Source: Corallococcus sp. AS-1-6
GTDB taxonomy: Bacteria > Myxococcota > Myxococcia > Myxococcales > Myxococcaceae
Length of the DNA: 64,000 nucleotides
Direction: 5' to 3'
Assembly: GCF_020037015.1 (NCBI RefSeq)
Contig: NZ_JAIQDE010000031.1
Coordinates: 54,195-118,194 of the forward strand
The position numbers and the translations under genes are program-made. The notes below the pieces were generated by a model. That model did not search any database. It had not been told where the DNA came from and saw only the letters and a program-made list of their open reading frames with translations. Of the stretch, positions 34,509 through 41,122 are shown in pieces (the stretch's first letter is position 1; each line of letters opens with the position of its first letter).

Positions 34509-35672
34509 TCACTCCCTCGCGTGGGCCTGGGCGGACGTCACCCGGGGGGCCTCGACGGCGAGCTCACGGGCCCAGCCAGCGAGCTCCGGGTCATCCGTCG
34601 CGGTCAGCCGGTCCCGCAGCTCCGACAGGGCCGAGGGGCGCTCCGTCGAGGACCAGAAGAGGCCATGGCTGAGATGGCGGGCGTAGCGGGGGTCCTTCTT
34701 CTTCAGCGCCAGGTCCACCGCCCGGACATAGTTCCACCGCAGATGCGGGTAGATGGAGTGGGCCAGGTGGTAGTGGTCCGTGGCGGGGAAGATGGCGTGC
34801 CTCACCAGCCAGCCGAGCGGCCCCGAGTAGTCCGTGGGGCGCCCGTTGATGCACTCGCGCGCCACCCGGTCCTCTTCGTCGCAGTGGACGTACCAGCGAT
34901 GCTCGGCCAGGACGGAGATCCACGAGTACAGCGGGTAGGCCGTGACGAGCGGCAGGAGGAAGCCCAGCAGGAGCCCCTTCGGCCCGAAGGCCCAGGTGAA
35001 CCCCGCCACCACTCCAGCGACGACCAGCACCCGCACGGCGAGGTTGGACACCCGCTGGTTGCGCAGGCTGTTGATGGCCATGGCACGGAAGGTCTCCGCG
35101 AACCCCGCGGCCGTGAGCGGGTGGAGGAGCTTCCAGTGGAACTGCGCCCGCGTCAGTCCGGGGACGAACCCCACGGAGATGAACCGGGTGACGTTCGGAT
35201 CCCGGCCCGGCTCGTTCGCGTGATGGTGGTGATCCAGGACATGGTAGGTGTAGCGGTGGTGCATGTCTGGTTTGAAGCAGGGGTACTGGAAGAAGACGTT
35301 GGAGAGCGCCCACTGCCATGGCCGTGACTTGCAGAGGCCCGAGTGGGTCGCGGTATGGGCCGCCTCCTGGAGCGCCCGGAACCGGGTCCCCACGAACAGC
35401 ACGAGCAGCACATAGAGCGCGGGGTGCGCGAAGTGCGCGGCGGCGAGGTTGGCCGCGAGGATGTCGCACCACGACCAGAGGAACGGGAAGAGCGCGAAGA
35501 GGGCGTCGAACCGCTGGTAGTACCGCTCGCCCTTCCGGGCGGTCCCCTCGAGCTTGAGCAGGCGGAGGATGCGCTGGGAGTCGCGGTAGTAGAGGGCGTC
35601 CGCGGCGCGGAGCGCCAGCGCGACCGCGAGGAAGGACAAGGCGTGCACGGGCGCCGTCGAAAGGTCTGGCAT
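34509..35672 (-). CDS. Membrane fatty-acid-desaturase-family diiron enzyme
   Basis: A 387-residue integral membrane oxygenase with the histidine boxes of the desaturase/hydroxylase family: 'QEAAHTATHSG' (His106, His110), 'DMHHRYTYHVLDHHHHANE' (137-155) and 'TDHYHLAHSIYPH' near the C-terminal third. Several hydrophobic segments flank these (about 56-95, 215-260). Such enzymes insert a double bond or hydroxyl using O2. The N-terminus has one hydrophobic stretch overlapping the start (ATG 35672). Position inside an amine/amide-forming cluster suggests it may act on an acyl chain or an amino-acid derivative instead of membrane lipids, but membrane lipid desaturation cannot be ruled out. Confidence 0.85.
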   Translation of the reverse strand: MPDLSTAPVHALSFLAVALALRAADALYYRDSQRILRLLKLEGTARKGERYYQRFDALFALFPFLWSWCDILAANLAAAHFAHPALYVLLVLFVGTRFRALQEAAHTATHSGLCKSRPWQWALSNVFFQYPCFKPDMHHRYTYHVLDHHHHANEPGRDPNVTRFISVGFVPGLTRAQFHWKLLHPLTAAGFAETFRAMAINSLRNQRVSNLAVRVLVVAGVVAGFTWAFGPKGLLLGFLLPLVTAYPLYSWISVLAEHRWYVHCDEEDRVARECINGRPTDYSGPLGWLVRHAIFPATDHYHLAHSIYPHLRWNYVRAVDLALKKKDPRYARHLSHGLFWSSTERPSALSELRDRLTATDDPELAGWARELAVEAPRVTSAQAHARE

Positions 35673-35857
35673 CGGCGTTCTCCTGGGCGTTCCTGGGCAG
35701 GGCCGGGCCAGGGGGCGTCGCGCGGAAGGGCGCGGCCCGCTGGGTTTCCGGCAAAGGGGAGTCCATTCGCGGCCCCTGGGGGGACGCGTGGGTGGGAGGA
35801 AGGCGGTGGGAAGGGACCTGGGGCGGCCGTTATCGCGGACGCCGCCCGGCGCGCGGG

Positions 35858-36532
35858 TCAGTACTCCTCGTTCGGGGCGTACTCACTGACGTCGGGTTGC
35901 AGGTGCGGCTGGGCGGCGATGAACGCCGGCAATGTCATACAGTGGTCGTGGATGCGCTTCAGCGTGGGGTAGGCATCCAGGGGGAGCTTGAAGCGCTCGG
36001 CGTTGTAGACCTGCGGCACCAGGCACAGGTCCGCCAGGGTGGGCGTGTCCCCGTGGCAGCACTTCCCCCGGTGCGGGCTGCGCTCCAACATGCGCTCCAG
36101 CGCCTCGAAGCCGGTGACGGCCCAGTGGCGGTACCACTCCATCTTCTCTTCCTGCGAGTGGCCCAGGGGCTGCGTGAGGTACTTCCTCACGCGCATGATG
36201 TTCAGCGGGTGGACGTCACAAGCGACGTACAGCGCGAGGCTCCGGACGCAGGCGCGGGCGGCGGGCTCCCGGGGCAGCAGCGGCGGCTCCGGGTGCCGCT
36301 CCTCCAGGTACTCGATGATGGCCAGGGACTGGCTGATGGGGACCTCTCCCTCCACGAGCAGCGGCACCAGGCCCTGGGGGTTGAGCGCGAGGTAGCGCTC
36401 CGTGAACTCGGGCTCCCCCTTCCTCAGGCCGCGAACGCCCTGGTACTGGTACGCGAGGCCCTTGAGGTTCAGCGCGATGCGGACCCGGTAGGAGGCCGTC
36501 GAGCGGTAGTAGCTGTAGAGCTTCAGACTCAT
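35858..36532 (-). CDS. Maleylacetoacetate isomerase/zeta-class GST-like protein
   Basis: A 224-residue glutathione-transferase-fold protein most like maleylacetoacetate isomerase. The N-terminal thioredoxin domain shows 'LYSYYRSTASYRVRIALNLKG' in two parts (residues 4-14 and 15-24), where the zeta-class SSCxxRVRI active motif appears as STASYRVRI, so the catalytic Cys is replaced by Ala. 'NPQGLVPLLVEGEVPISQSLAIIEYLEE' and 'PTLADLCLVPQVYNAERF' complete the fold. Start ATG 36532 overlaps the ATP-grasp stop (ATGA). No homogentisate/fumarylacetoacetate genes are adjacent, so tyrosine catabolism is unlikely; it may do a glutathione-dependent isomerisation or conjugation in the pathway. Confidence 0.8.
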   Translation of the reverse strand: MSLKLYSYYRSTASYRVRIALNLKGLAYQYQGVRGLRKGEPEFTERYLALNPQGLVPLLVEGEVPISQSLAIIEYLEERHPEPPLLPREPAARACVRSLALYVACDVHPLNIMRVRKYLTQPLGHSQEEKMEWYRHWAVTGFEALERMLERSPHRGKCCHGDTPTLADLCLVPQVYNAERFKLPLDAYPTLKRIHDHCMTLPAFIAAQPHLQPDVSEYAPNEEY

Positions 36533-37776
36533 GGTTGCTCCTTCCTCCAGGTGGTGTGGCCCTCGAACCAGGTGGCGGCCTCGCGGATCCGCGACTGGAG
36601 CTGCTCCTCGGACTCGCCCTTCAGGATGAACCCCGCCAGGTAGTCTCCGGACTTGTAGCCCCCGTGGTGCGTCTGTCCGGGCTTCCCGTTGAGGCGCAGT
36701 TGGTGGACGCCGGGAGGCGGCGTGCCCTCGGGGAGCCCGGTGAGGAGGCCGTCCCGGGGGTAGACGACGCACCAGCCCGACATCCGTCCGTCGGCGCCGG
36801 GGCTGCGGGCCGGCGGGACGTCCACCGGCAGCCCGCATTGCGCGTTGAACCAGTTCCGGTCCAGGTTGAACCCACGGCCCAGCTCGAAGGTCGTGTTGAA
36901 GCGGCAGCCCGCCGTGCGGCTGGCGATTTCACAGAGCACCAGCCGGTCATCCGGGGTGTGCCAGACCTCCGCATGGAAGGTCATATGTGGGGGAGTCGGC
37001 AGGGCCCGCAGGGCCTGCCGGGTGAACCGGTTGAGGCGCTCGCGCAGGGGATGGGCCTCCCGGAGGAGGTACCCCCCGAGGAACTCGTCCCGCTGAAACG
37101 AAAGGCAATCATTGACATACGTCGAGGGGTGGATCTCCACGACCTCCGAATGGGCCATCAACCCATCCACGTGGTACATCGTGCCCTCGACGAACTTCTC
37201 CACCGCCATGTCCGGCGCAATGCCTCTCACCAGCAGGGCCTCCAGCGCCGCCTCGTCACGGATGACCCGCGTGTCCAGGGAGCCGGAGCCCAGCACCGGC
37301 TTGATGACGACCGGGAGGCCGTGGGCCTCGACGAACTCGAGCAGATCACAGGCGGTGGTGACGCGCGCGGCCACCGCGACCGGGACGCCCCCCTCCCGGA
37401 GGCGGGCCTTCATCAGCAGCTTGTCCCGAAAGACAAGCGCGCTCTGGAAGCCCTGCCCCGGAAGGCCCAGCGCATCCCGGAGCCTGCCCGCGCGGAGGAT
37501 GTCCACCTCGCCCTTGGCGAACAGGGCGCAAAAGCCAATCTCTTTCGCCAGGCGGAGGGCCGTCTGCTCGACCTGGCCATTGGTCCGGTAGTTGGGAAAG
37601 GACCACACGCGGGGAAGGTGGCGGTAGCCCGGGGCCTTCTCCTCGGAACACAGGAGGGTGAGCTGGAGATCCGTCCCCGCGGCCCACTCGTCGTAGGGCG
37701 TGTCCTCATGGTCCGTGTTGACCAGGACCAGGACCTGTCGTGTCGGATGGGGAGCCGGCGCGCCTTCGAGGTTCAT
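36529..37776 (-). CDS. ATP-grasp ligase
   Basis: A 415-residue ATP-grasp enzyme, a family that activates carboxylates as acyl-phosphates and joins them to amines. ATP-binding segments: 'RDKLLMKARLREGGVPV', 'LPVVIKPVLGSGSLDTRVI', 'MAVEKFVEGTMYHVDGLM', and the metal/phosphate region 'LCEIASRTAGCRFNTTFE'. It resembles the carnosine-synthase/L-amino-acid ligase subgroup more than cell-wall ligases. It is the first gene of the minus-strand block; ATG 37776 follows GAGAGA, after an unusually AT-rich leader. With no NRPS in the block, it is the best candidate for the amide-bond-forming step of the product. The downstream isomerase-like gene overlaps its stop. Confidence 0.85.
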   Translation of the reverse strand: MNLEGAPAPHPTRQVLVLVNTDHEDTPYDEWAAGTDLQLTLLCSEEKAPGYRHLPRVWSFPNYRTNGQVEQTALRLAKEIGFCALFAKGEVDILRAGRLRDALGLPGQGFQSALVFRDKLLMKARLREGGVPVAVAARVTTACDLLEFVEAHGLPVVIKPVLGSGSLDTRVIRDEAALEALLVRGIAPDMAVEKFVEGTMYHVDGLMAHSEVVEIHPSTYVNDCLSFQRDEFLGGYLLREAHPLRERLNRFTRQALRALPTPPHMTFHAEVWHTPDDRLVLCEIASRTAGCRFNTTFELGRGFNLDRNWFNAQCGLPVDVPPARSPGADGRMSGWCVVYPRDGLLTGLPEGTPPPGVHQLRLNGKPGQTHHGGYKSGDYLAGFILKGESEEQLQSRIREAATWFEGHTTWRKEQP

Positions 37777-38028
37777 TGTCTCTCTAAACAAGCAAAATTG
37801 GACATCCAAATCTAATACGGCATCCGCCAATTTCCTGGCAGTTCCATGGCGGTGCCGCGTGTGCCTTTTTGGGTAGCGGCAATTTTCCTCTGGCGGATGA
37901 ACTACCGCCCCCCGGGCCGCCGGTGTGGATACGCGGCGGAAACGAGAACCCGGTCGTGCGTGCTCCACACGGCAGTCCACCCGTTCGTCACATCCCCGCG
38001 GGCGCGAAACGCACTACAACGCCCGCCC
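37777..38028. promoter_or_regulatory. Divergent intergenic region of the biosynthetic block
   Basis: This 252-bp gap separates the minus-strand ATP-grasp gene from plus-strand sixA. Its left 70 bp are distinctly AT-rich for this genome (around 37780-37830, e.g. AAGCAAAATTGGACATCCAA), the expected place for the cluster promoter. A weak pair TTGGAT/TAGAGA with 17-bp spacing can be drawn on the minus strand but would put the start of transcription at the ATG, so I do not rely on it. An inverted GCCA/TGGC element lies near 37830. The right copy of the 20-bp repeat is at 37972-37991. No gene is evident. Confidence 0.45.
37972..37991 (+). repeat. Right copy of exact 20-bp direct repeat
   Basis: Identical in sequence and orientation to 28419-28438. 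It lies 37 bp upstream of the sixA start codon. The sequence immediately inside and outside the two copies differs, so the identity stops sharply at both ends, as for a target-site or recombination repeat. Confidence 0.85.
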
Positions 38029-38508
38029 ATGGCCGAACGCGACCTGCCCCTCCTCCTCGTGCGCCACGCCGTGGCCGAGGACTCCCACGCCCTGGGCGAC
38101 GAGGCCCGTGCCCTCACACCCCAGGGCCGCGCCGCCTTCCGTCAGCACGCGAAGAAGCTCACGCGCCTCACGCCGCTCATGGGCATCATCACCAGCCCCC
38201 TGGTGCGCGCGGTGCAGACTGCGGAGCTGCTCGCGGACGCGCTCGGCCTGTCCCATGTGGAGGTCCACCCCGCGCTCGTCCCCATGAAGGGCGCGGCCCG
38301 CCACGTGCTCAAGCTGGCGCGCGACGTGGGCCCGGGCTGGGCGCTGGTGGGACACAACCCCTCGCTGGAGCGCGCCGCCGCGCTCGCGCTGGGCCATGCC
38401 CTGCCGGACAAGCTCCGCAAGGGCTGCGCGGTCGCGCTGCGGCCCGAGGGGCGCGTGTTCACCCTGCAATGGATGGCGGCGCCGGGGCGCTCCCTGCGGC
38501 GCCCGTGA
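38029..38508 (+). CDS. sixA: SixA-like phosphohistidine phosphatase
   Basis: A 159-residue histidine phosphatase. The nucleophile His13 is in 'LLLVRHAVAEDS', the Arg of 'ITSPLVRAVQTAELLA' and the second His of 'LVGHNPSLERAA' complete the site. SixA dephosphorylates histidine phosphotransfer proteins or PTS components. The small size, with no extra insertions, fits SixA rather than phosphoglycerate mutase. No clear Shine-Dalgarno precedes ATG 38029. The gene lies just outside the right direct repeat; before the proposed insertion it would have followed the DUF1634 gene in the same orientation. Confidence 0.85.
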   Translation: MAERDLPLLLVRHAVAEDSHALGDEARALTPQGRAAFRQHAKKLTRLTPLMGIITSPLVRAVQTAELLADALGLSHVEVHPALVPMKGAARHVLKLARDVGPGWALVGHNPSLERAAALALGHALPDKLRKGCAVALRPEGRVFTLQWMAAPGRSLRRP

Positions 38509-38650
38509 GCCGCCCTCGCGGGCGATGAGGCGCGCGCGAAGAGAGGCCTGTCCCGGAAAGATGCGGCCCTCCCCTCCCGGAGGCTTGCGTAACCCCCCCG
38601 TCACATGCAGGGATCAGCCTTGCCCCAGGCTGTTCGTGCATTCGTGACCC

Positions 38651-39121
38651 ATGCGTCCCCTCCAGGCCACAGCCCTCGCGGTTCCCGGCGCCGGACACGG
38701 CCTGGAGCATGCGCGCGCGTCGGTCGTGGCGCGCGTGAGCCACCTGCTGAAGCTGAAGCTGATCGCGCTGGTCCTCATCGGGCTCGGGGTCCTGCCCGGG
38801 GTGATGGCGCCCTCGAAGCCCTTCACGCCCATCGTCCCGATGAGCGAGGGCCAGGGCCCCCAGAGCCCCTCCGAGGAAGACCACCCCCGAGCCGACGTCG
38901 GCATCAAGGTCTTCGCGGAGAAGCACCGCCGCTCGGGCGGCCTGTTCGTCGAACCGGTCCCCGCGGAATGCGGCCTGGCCGCGTTCCTCGCCTCGCTGCG
39001 GCCCGCGCTGCGCGGCGTGGCCCTCGTGGCCCCGCCTGACGCGCTGGATGCGCCGGACATCGCGCTGCGCCGCAGACAACTGCCGCGCCGCGCGGCCCTG
39101 GACGAAGAAGCCGCCGTCTGA
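38651..39121 (+). CDS. Hypothetical single-pass membrane protein
   Basis: A 156-residue protein I cannot assign. A hydrophobic helix at about residues 33-52 ('LKLKLIALVLIGLGVLPGVM') is followed by a Pro/Ser/Glu-rich stretch and an Ala/Leu/Arg-rich C-terminus ('ECGLAAFLASLRPALRG'). Nearly all third codon positions around the helix are G or C, which supports coding. A strong hairpin with a T-tract lies about 200 bp downstream and would end its transcript. The exact start is uncertain. Confidence 0.5.
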   Translation: MRPLQATALAVPGAGHGLEHARASVVARVSHLLKLKLIALVLIGLGVLPGVMAPSKPFTPIVPMSEGQGPQSPSEEDHPRADVGIKVFAEKHRRSGGLFVEPVPAECGLAAFLASLRPALRGVALVAPPDALDAPDIALRRRQLPRRAALDEEAAV

Positions 39122-39317
39122 CGTTCGCGGTCCCCCGCCGGTCGCGCGGCCGTCCGCACCGCACCGTCGCCTTCACGGGCTTCATGGCCCCTGATGCGCG
39201 CGGCGTGGACGCCGCCACGCGGGGCGCACCCAACACACGCAATGGCGACGGTCACGGCGCGGAGGCGCCAGGCCGTACGCCGAGGATGGCCTCGCGCAAC
39301 CCGGGCGAGGACAAGCG

Positions 39318-39372
39318 GCGCGGACGGCCCCGTCCCCCTTCTCCCCGGGGCCCGTCCGCGCCCGTCGTTTTT
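39318..39372 (+). terminator. Intrinsic terminator
   Basis: A GC-rich hairpin: left arm 39318-39332 (GCGCGGACGGCCCCG), right arm 39346-39361, complementary over 15 bp with one bulged base, followed by five Ts at 39368-39372. It probably ends the transcript of the membrane protein gene at 38651 and isolates the regulator promoter downstream. The ~200 bp between 39122 and 39318 holds no convincing gene. Confidence 0.7.
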
Positions 39373-39395
39373 CCCGCGCACCGTCCCGTGACGGA

Positions 39396-39424
39396 CGTGA
39401 CGCACTTGTTGCCGGCGCGTCACG
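39396..39424. promoter_or_regulatory. Inverted repeat operator-like site before the orphan PhoB-type gene
   Basis: CGTGACGC (39396-39403) and GCGTCACG (39417-39424) form a perfect 8-bp inverted repeat with 21-bp centre-to-centre spacing, two turns of helix. The GTCAC core is the same as in the Pho-box-like repeats before pstS and pstC, but here in opposite orientation. It lies 38 bp before the chosen start of the regulator gene. Confidence 0.45.
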
Positions 39425-39461
39425 TAGGCGCGAAGCGATGCGCGCACAGTACGTGCCCGCC

Positions 39462-40151
39462 ATGTCCCACGTACTCATCGTCGACGACGAGCGCGACCTC
39501 GCGGAGCTCATCGACTTCAACCTGCGCGGCGCGGGCTTCACCACGCGCGTGGCCTTCACCGGGGAGGCGGCGCTCACCGCCGCGCGCGAGCAGTCCCCGG
39601 ACGTGGTGCTGCTGGACCTGATGCTGCCGGACCTGTCCGGCATCGAGGTCTGCCGCCACCTGCGCGCCAACCCCCGCCTGCGCGACGTGCTCATCGTCAT
39701 GCTCACCGCGAAGAGCGAGGAGGCGGACCGCATCCGCGGCTTCGAGGTCGGCGCGGACGACTATGTCGTCAAGCCCTTCTCCGTGCGCGAGCTGGTGCTG
39801 CGGCTCAAGGCCATCCTCCGGCGCACGTCCTCGCCCCAGGAGGGCACCCCGCCCCTGGCGCTGGGCCCCCTGCGCCTGGACGTCACCCAGCACCGCTTCT
39901 TCGTGGAGGAGAAGGAGACGCCCCTCACCGCGCTGGAGTTCCGCCTGCTGGAGTACCTCATGGCCCGGCTGGGCCGGGTGCAGACCCGCGAGCAACTGCT
40001 GGAGCAGGTCTGGGGCCTGTCCAGCGCGCTGGAGACGCGCACCATCGACACGCACGTGATGCGCCTGCGCGACAAGCTGGGCCCTGCCCGCGCCCTCCTG
40101 GAGACGGTGCGCGGGGTGGGCTACCGCATCGTGGACCCGGCGGCCGGGTAG
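39462..40151 (+). CDS. Orphan PhoB/OmpR-family response regulator upstream of pst
   Basis: A 229-residue response regulator: acidic D8/D9, phospho-Asp52 in 'VVLLDLMLPDLSG', Lys104 in 'YVVKPFSVRELVLRL', and a winged helix with 'LTALEFRLLEYLMARLGRVQTREQLL' and 'RTIDTHVMRLRDKLG'. It is very similar to the regulator at 20035 but has no kinase gene beside it. I prefer ATG 39462 (begins SHVLIVDDE); ATG 39438 would add eight residues. Located 110 bp before pstS, it most likely controls phosphate uptake and may be phosphorylated by the PhoR-like kinase at 20723. M. xanthus is known to have an orphan PhoP (PhoP4) in phosphate control; equivalence is a guess. Confidence 0.88.
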   Translation: MSHVLIVDDERDLAELIDFNLRGAGFTTRVAFTGEAALTAAREQSPDVVLLDLMLPDLSGIEVCRHLRANPRLRDVLIVMLTAKSEEADRIRGFEVGADDYVVKPFSVRELVLRLKAILRRTSSPQEGTPPLALGPLRLDVTQHRFFVEEKETPLTALEFRLLEYLMARLGRVQTREQLLEQVWGLSSALETRTIDTHVMRLRDKLGPARALLETVRGVGYRIVDPAAG

Positions 40152-40167
40152 CCAGGCGCCCGCTTCC

Positions 40168-40183
40168 GTTACCCATTTGTCAC
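40168..40183 (+). promoter_or_regulatory. Pho-box-like repeat before pstS
   Basis: GTTAC (40168) and GTCAC (40179) are spaced 11 bp apart within a stretch that is locally AT-richer; this matches the PhoB-box layout (TGTCA-type half-sites one helical turn apart). The pstS start is 78 bp downstream. Confidence 0.5.
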
Positions 40184-40260
40184 GCAAGGGCCGTCAAACG
40201 GCCACATCTGCTCCATAGATCGTCACGCGACCTCGACTCCCGTCGGGGAGGAGACACCTC

Positions 40261-41085
40261 ATGAAGAAGACTCTGCTCTCAAGCTTCGTCGCCTTCGGGC
40301 TCGCCGTCCTCCCGCTGACCGCCCAGGCAGGCACGGTGACGGTGAAGGGCTCGGACACCATGGTCATCCTCGCCCAGCGCTGGGCGGAGGCGTTCATGAA
40401 GAAGAACCCCGCCACGAAGATTCAAGTGACGGGCGGCGGCTCCGGCACGGGCCTGGCGGCCCTGCAGAACGGCACCACCGACATCGCCATGTCCAGCCGG
40501 GAGATCAAGGAGGCGGAGGCCGCGAAGATCCGCGCCCGCAACAACGCCCCGCCCACCGCGCTGTCCGTGGCCAAGGACGGCGTCACCTTCTACGTCAACG
40601 AGACGAACAAGGTGGACGCGCTCTCGGCGGAGCAGCTCAAGTCCATCTACCTGGGCGACACGACGAACTGGAAGGACGTGGGCGGGCAGGACGCCCCCAT
40701 CGTCCCGTACTCGCGTGAGAACTCCTCCGGCACCTACGTCTTCGTGAAGGACCACGTGCTGGGCGGCGAGGACTTCGCCCCGGAGGCGCAGACGCTCCCC
40801 GGCACGGCCGCGGTGGTCAACGCGGTGGCCAAGGAGAAGAACGGCATCGGCTACGGCGGCGCCGCGTACGGCAAGGGCATCAAGGAGCTGAAGGTGAAGA
40901 AGGGCAACGAGTCCTTCGCCCCCAGCGCGGAGAACGTGAAGAGCGGCAAGTACCCCCTGTCGCGCGACCTGTTCTTCTACCTGGGCAAGCCGCCCGCGGG
41001 CGAGGTGAAGGCCTTCATCGACTTCGCGCTGTCCGCCGAGGGTCAGGCCATCGTCACCCAGGTCGGCTACTTCCCTGTGAAGTAG
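40261..41085 (+). CDS. pstS: Phosphate ABC transporter, periplasmic binding protein
   Basis: A 274-residue PstS. The signal peptide ends near residue 23 (...LPLTAQA). Phosphate-contact segments: 'VKGSDTMVILAQRWAEAF', 'TGGGSGTGLAALQNGTTDIAMSSRE' in two parts, and 'YSRENSSGTYVFVKDHVL'. It captures phosphate in the periplasm for PstCAB. ATG 40261 follows GGAGGAGAC. The compact size is typical of the PBP-like-2 class. A PhoB-type regulator precedes it and Pho-box-like repeats flank it, so induction in phosphate limitation is expected. Confidence 0.96.
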   Translation: MKKTLLSSFVAFGLAVLPLTAQAGTVTVKGSDTMVILAQRWAEAFMKKNPATKIQVTGGGSGTGLAALQNGTTDIAMSSREIKEAEAAKIRARNNAPPTALSVAKDGVTFYVNETNKVDALSAEQLKSIYLGDTTNWKDVGGQDAPIVPYSRENSSGTYVFVKDHVLGGEDFAPEAQTLPGTAAVVNAVAKEKNGIGYGGAAYGKGIKELKVKKGNESFAPSAENVKSGKYPLSRDLFFYLGKPPAGEVKAFIDFALSAEGQAIVTQVGYFPVK

Positions 41086-41090
41086 TTGGC

Positions 41091-41106
41091 GTCACGCGAT
41101 TGTCAC
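41091..41106 (+). promoter_or_regulatory. Pho-box-like repeat between pstS and pstC
   Basis: GTCAC at 41091 and GTCAC at 41102 are exact copies 11 bp apart, immediately after the pstS stop and 17 bp before the pstC start. This is the cleanest of the three Pho-like boxes and could drive a second, internal start for pstCAB-phoU. Confidence 0.5.
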
Positions 41107-41122
41107 CCGGCGCGGGGTTCCC

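Noticed and set aside
40179..40197. GTCAC...GTCAA pair just before pstS as a Pho box
   Set aside because: The spacing is 14 bp rather than 11; the GTTAC/GTCAC pair at 40168-40183 fits better.
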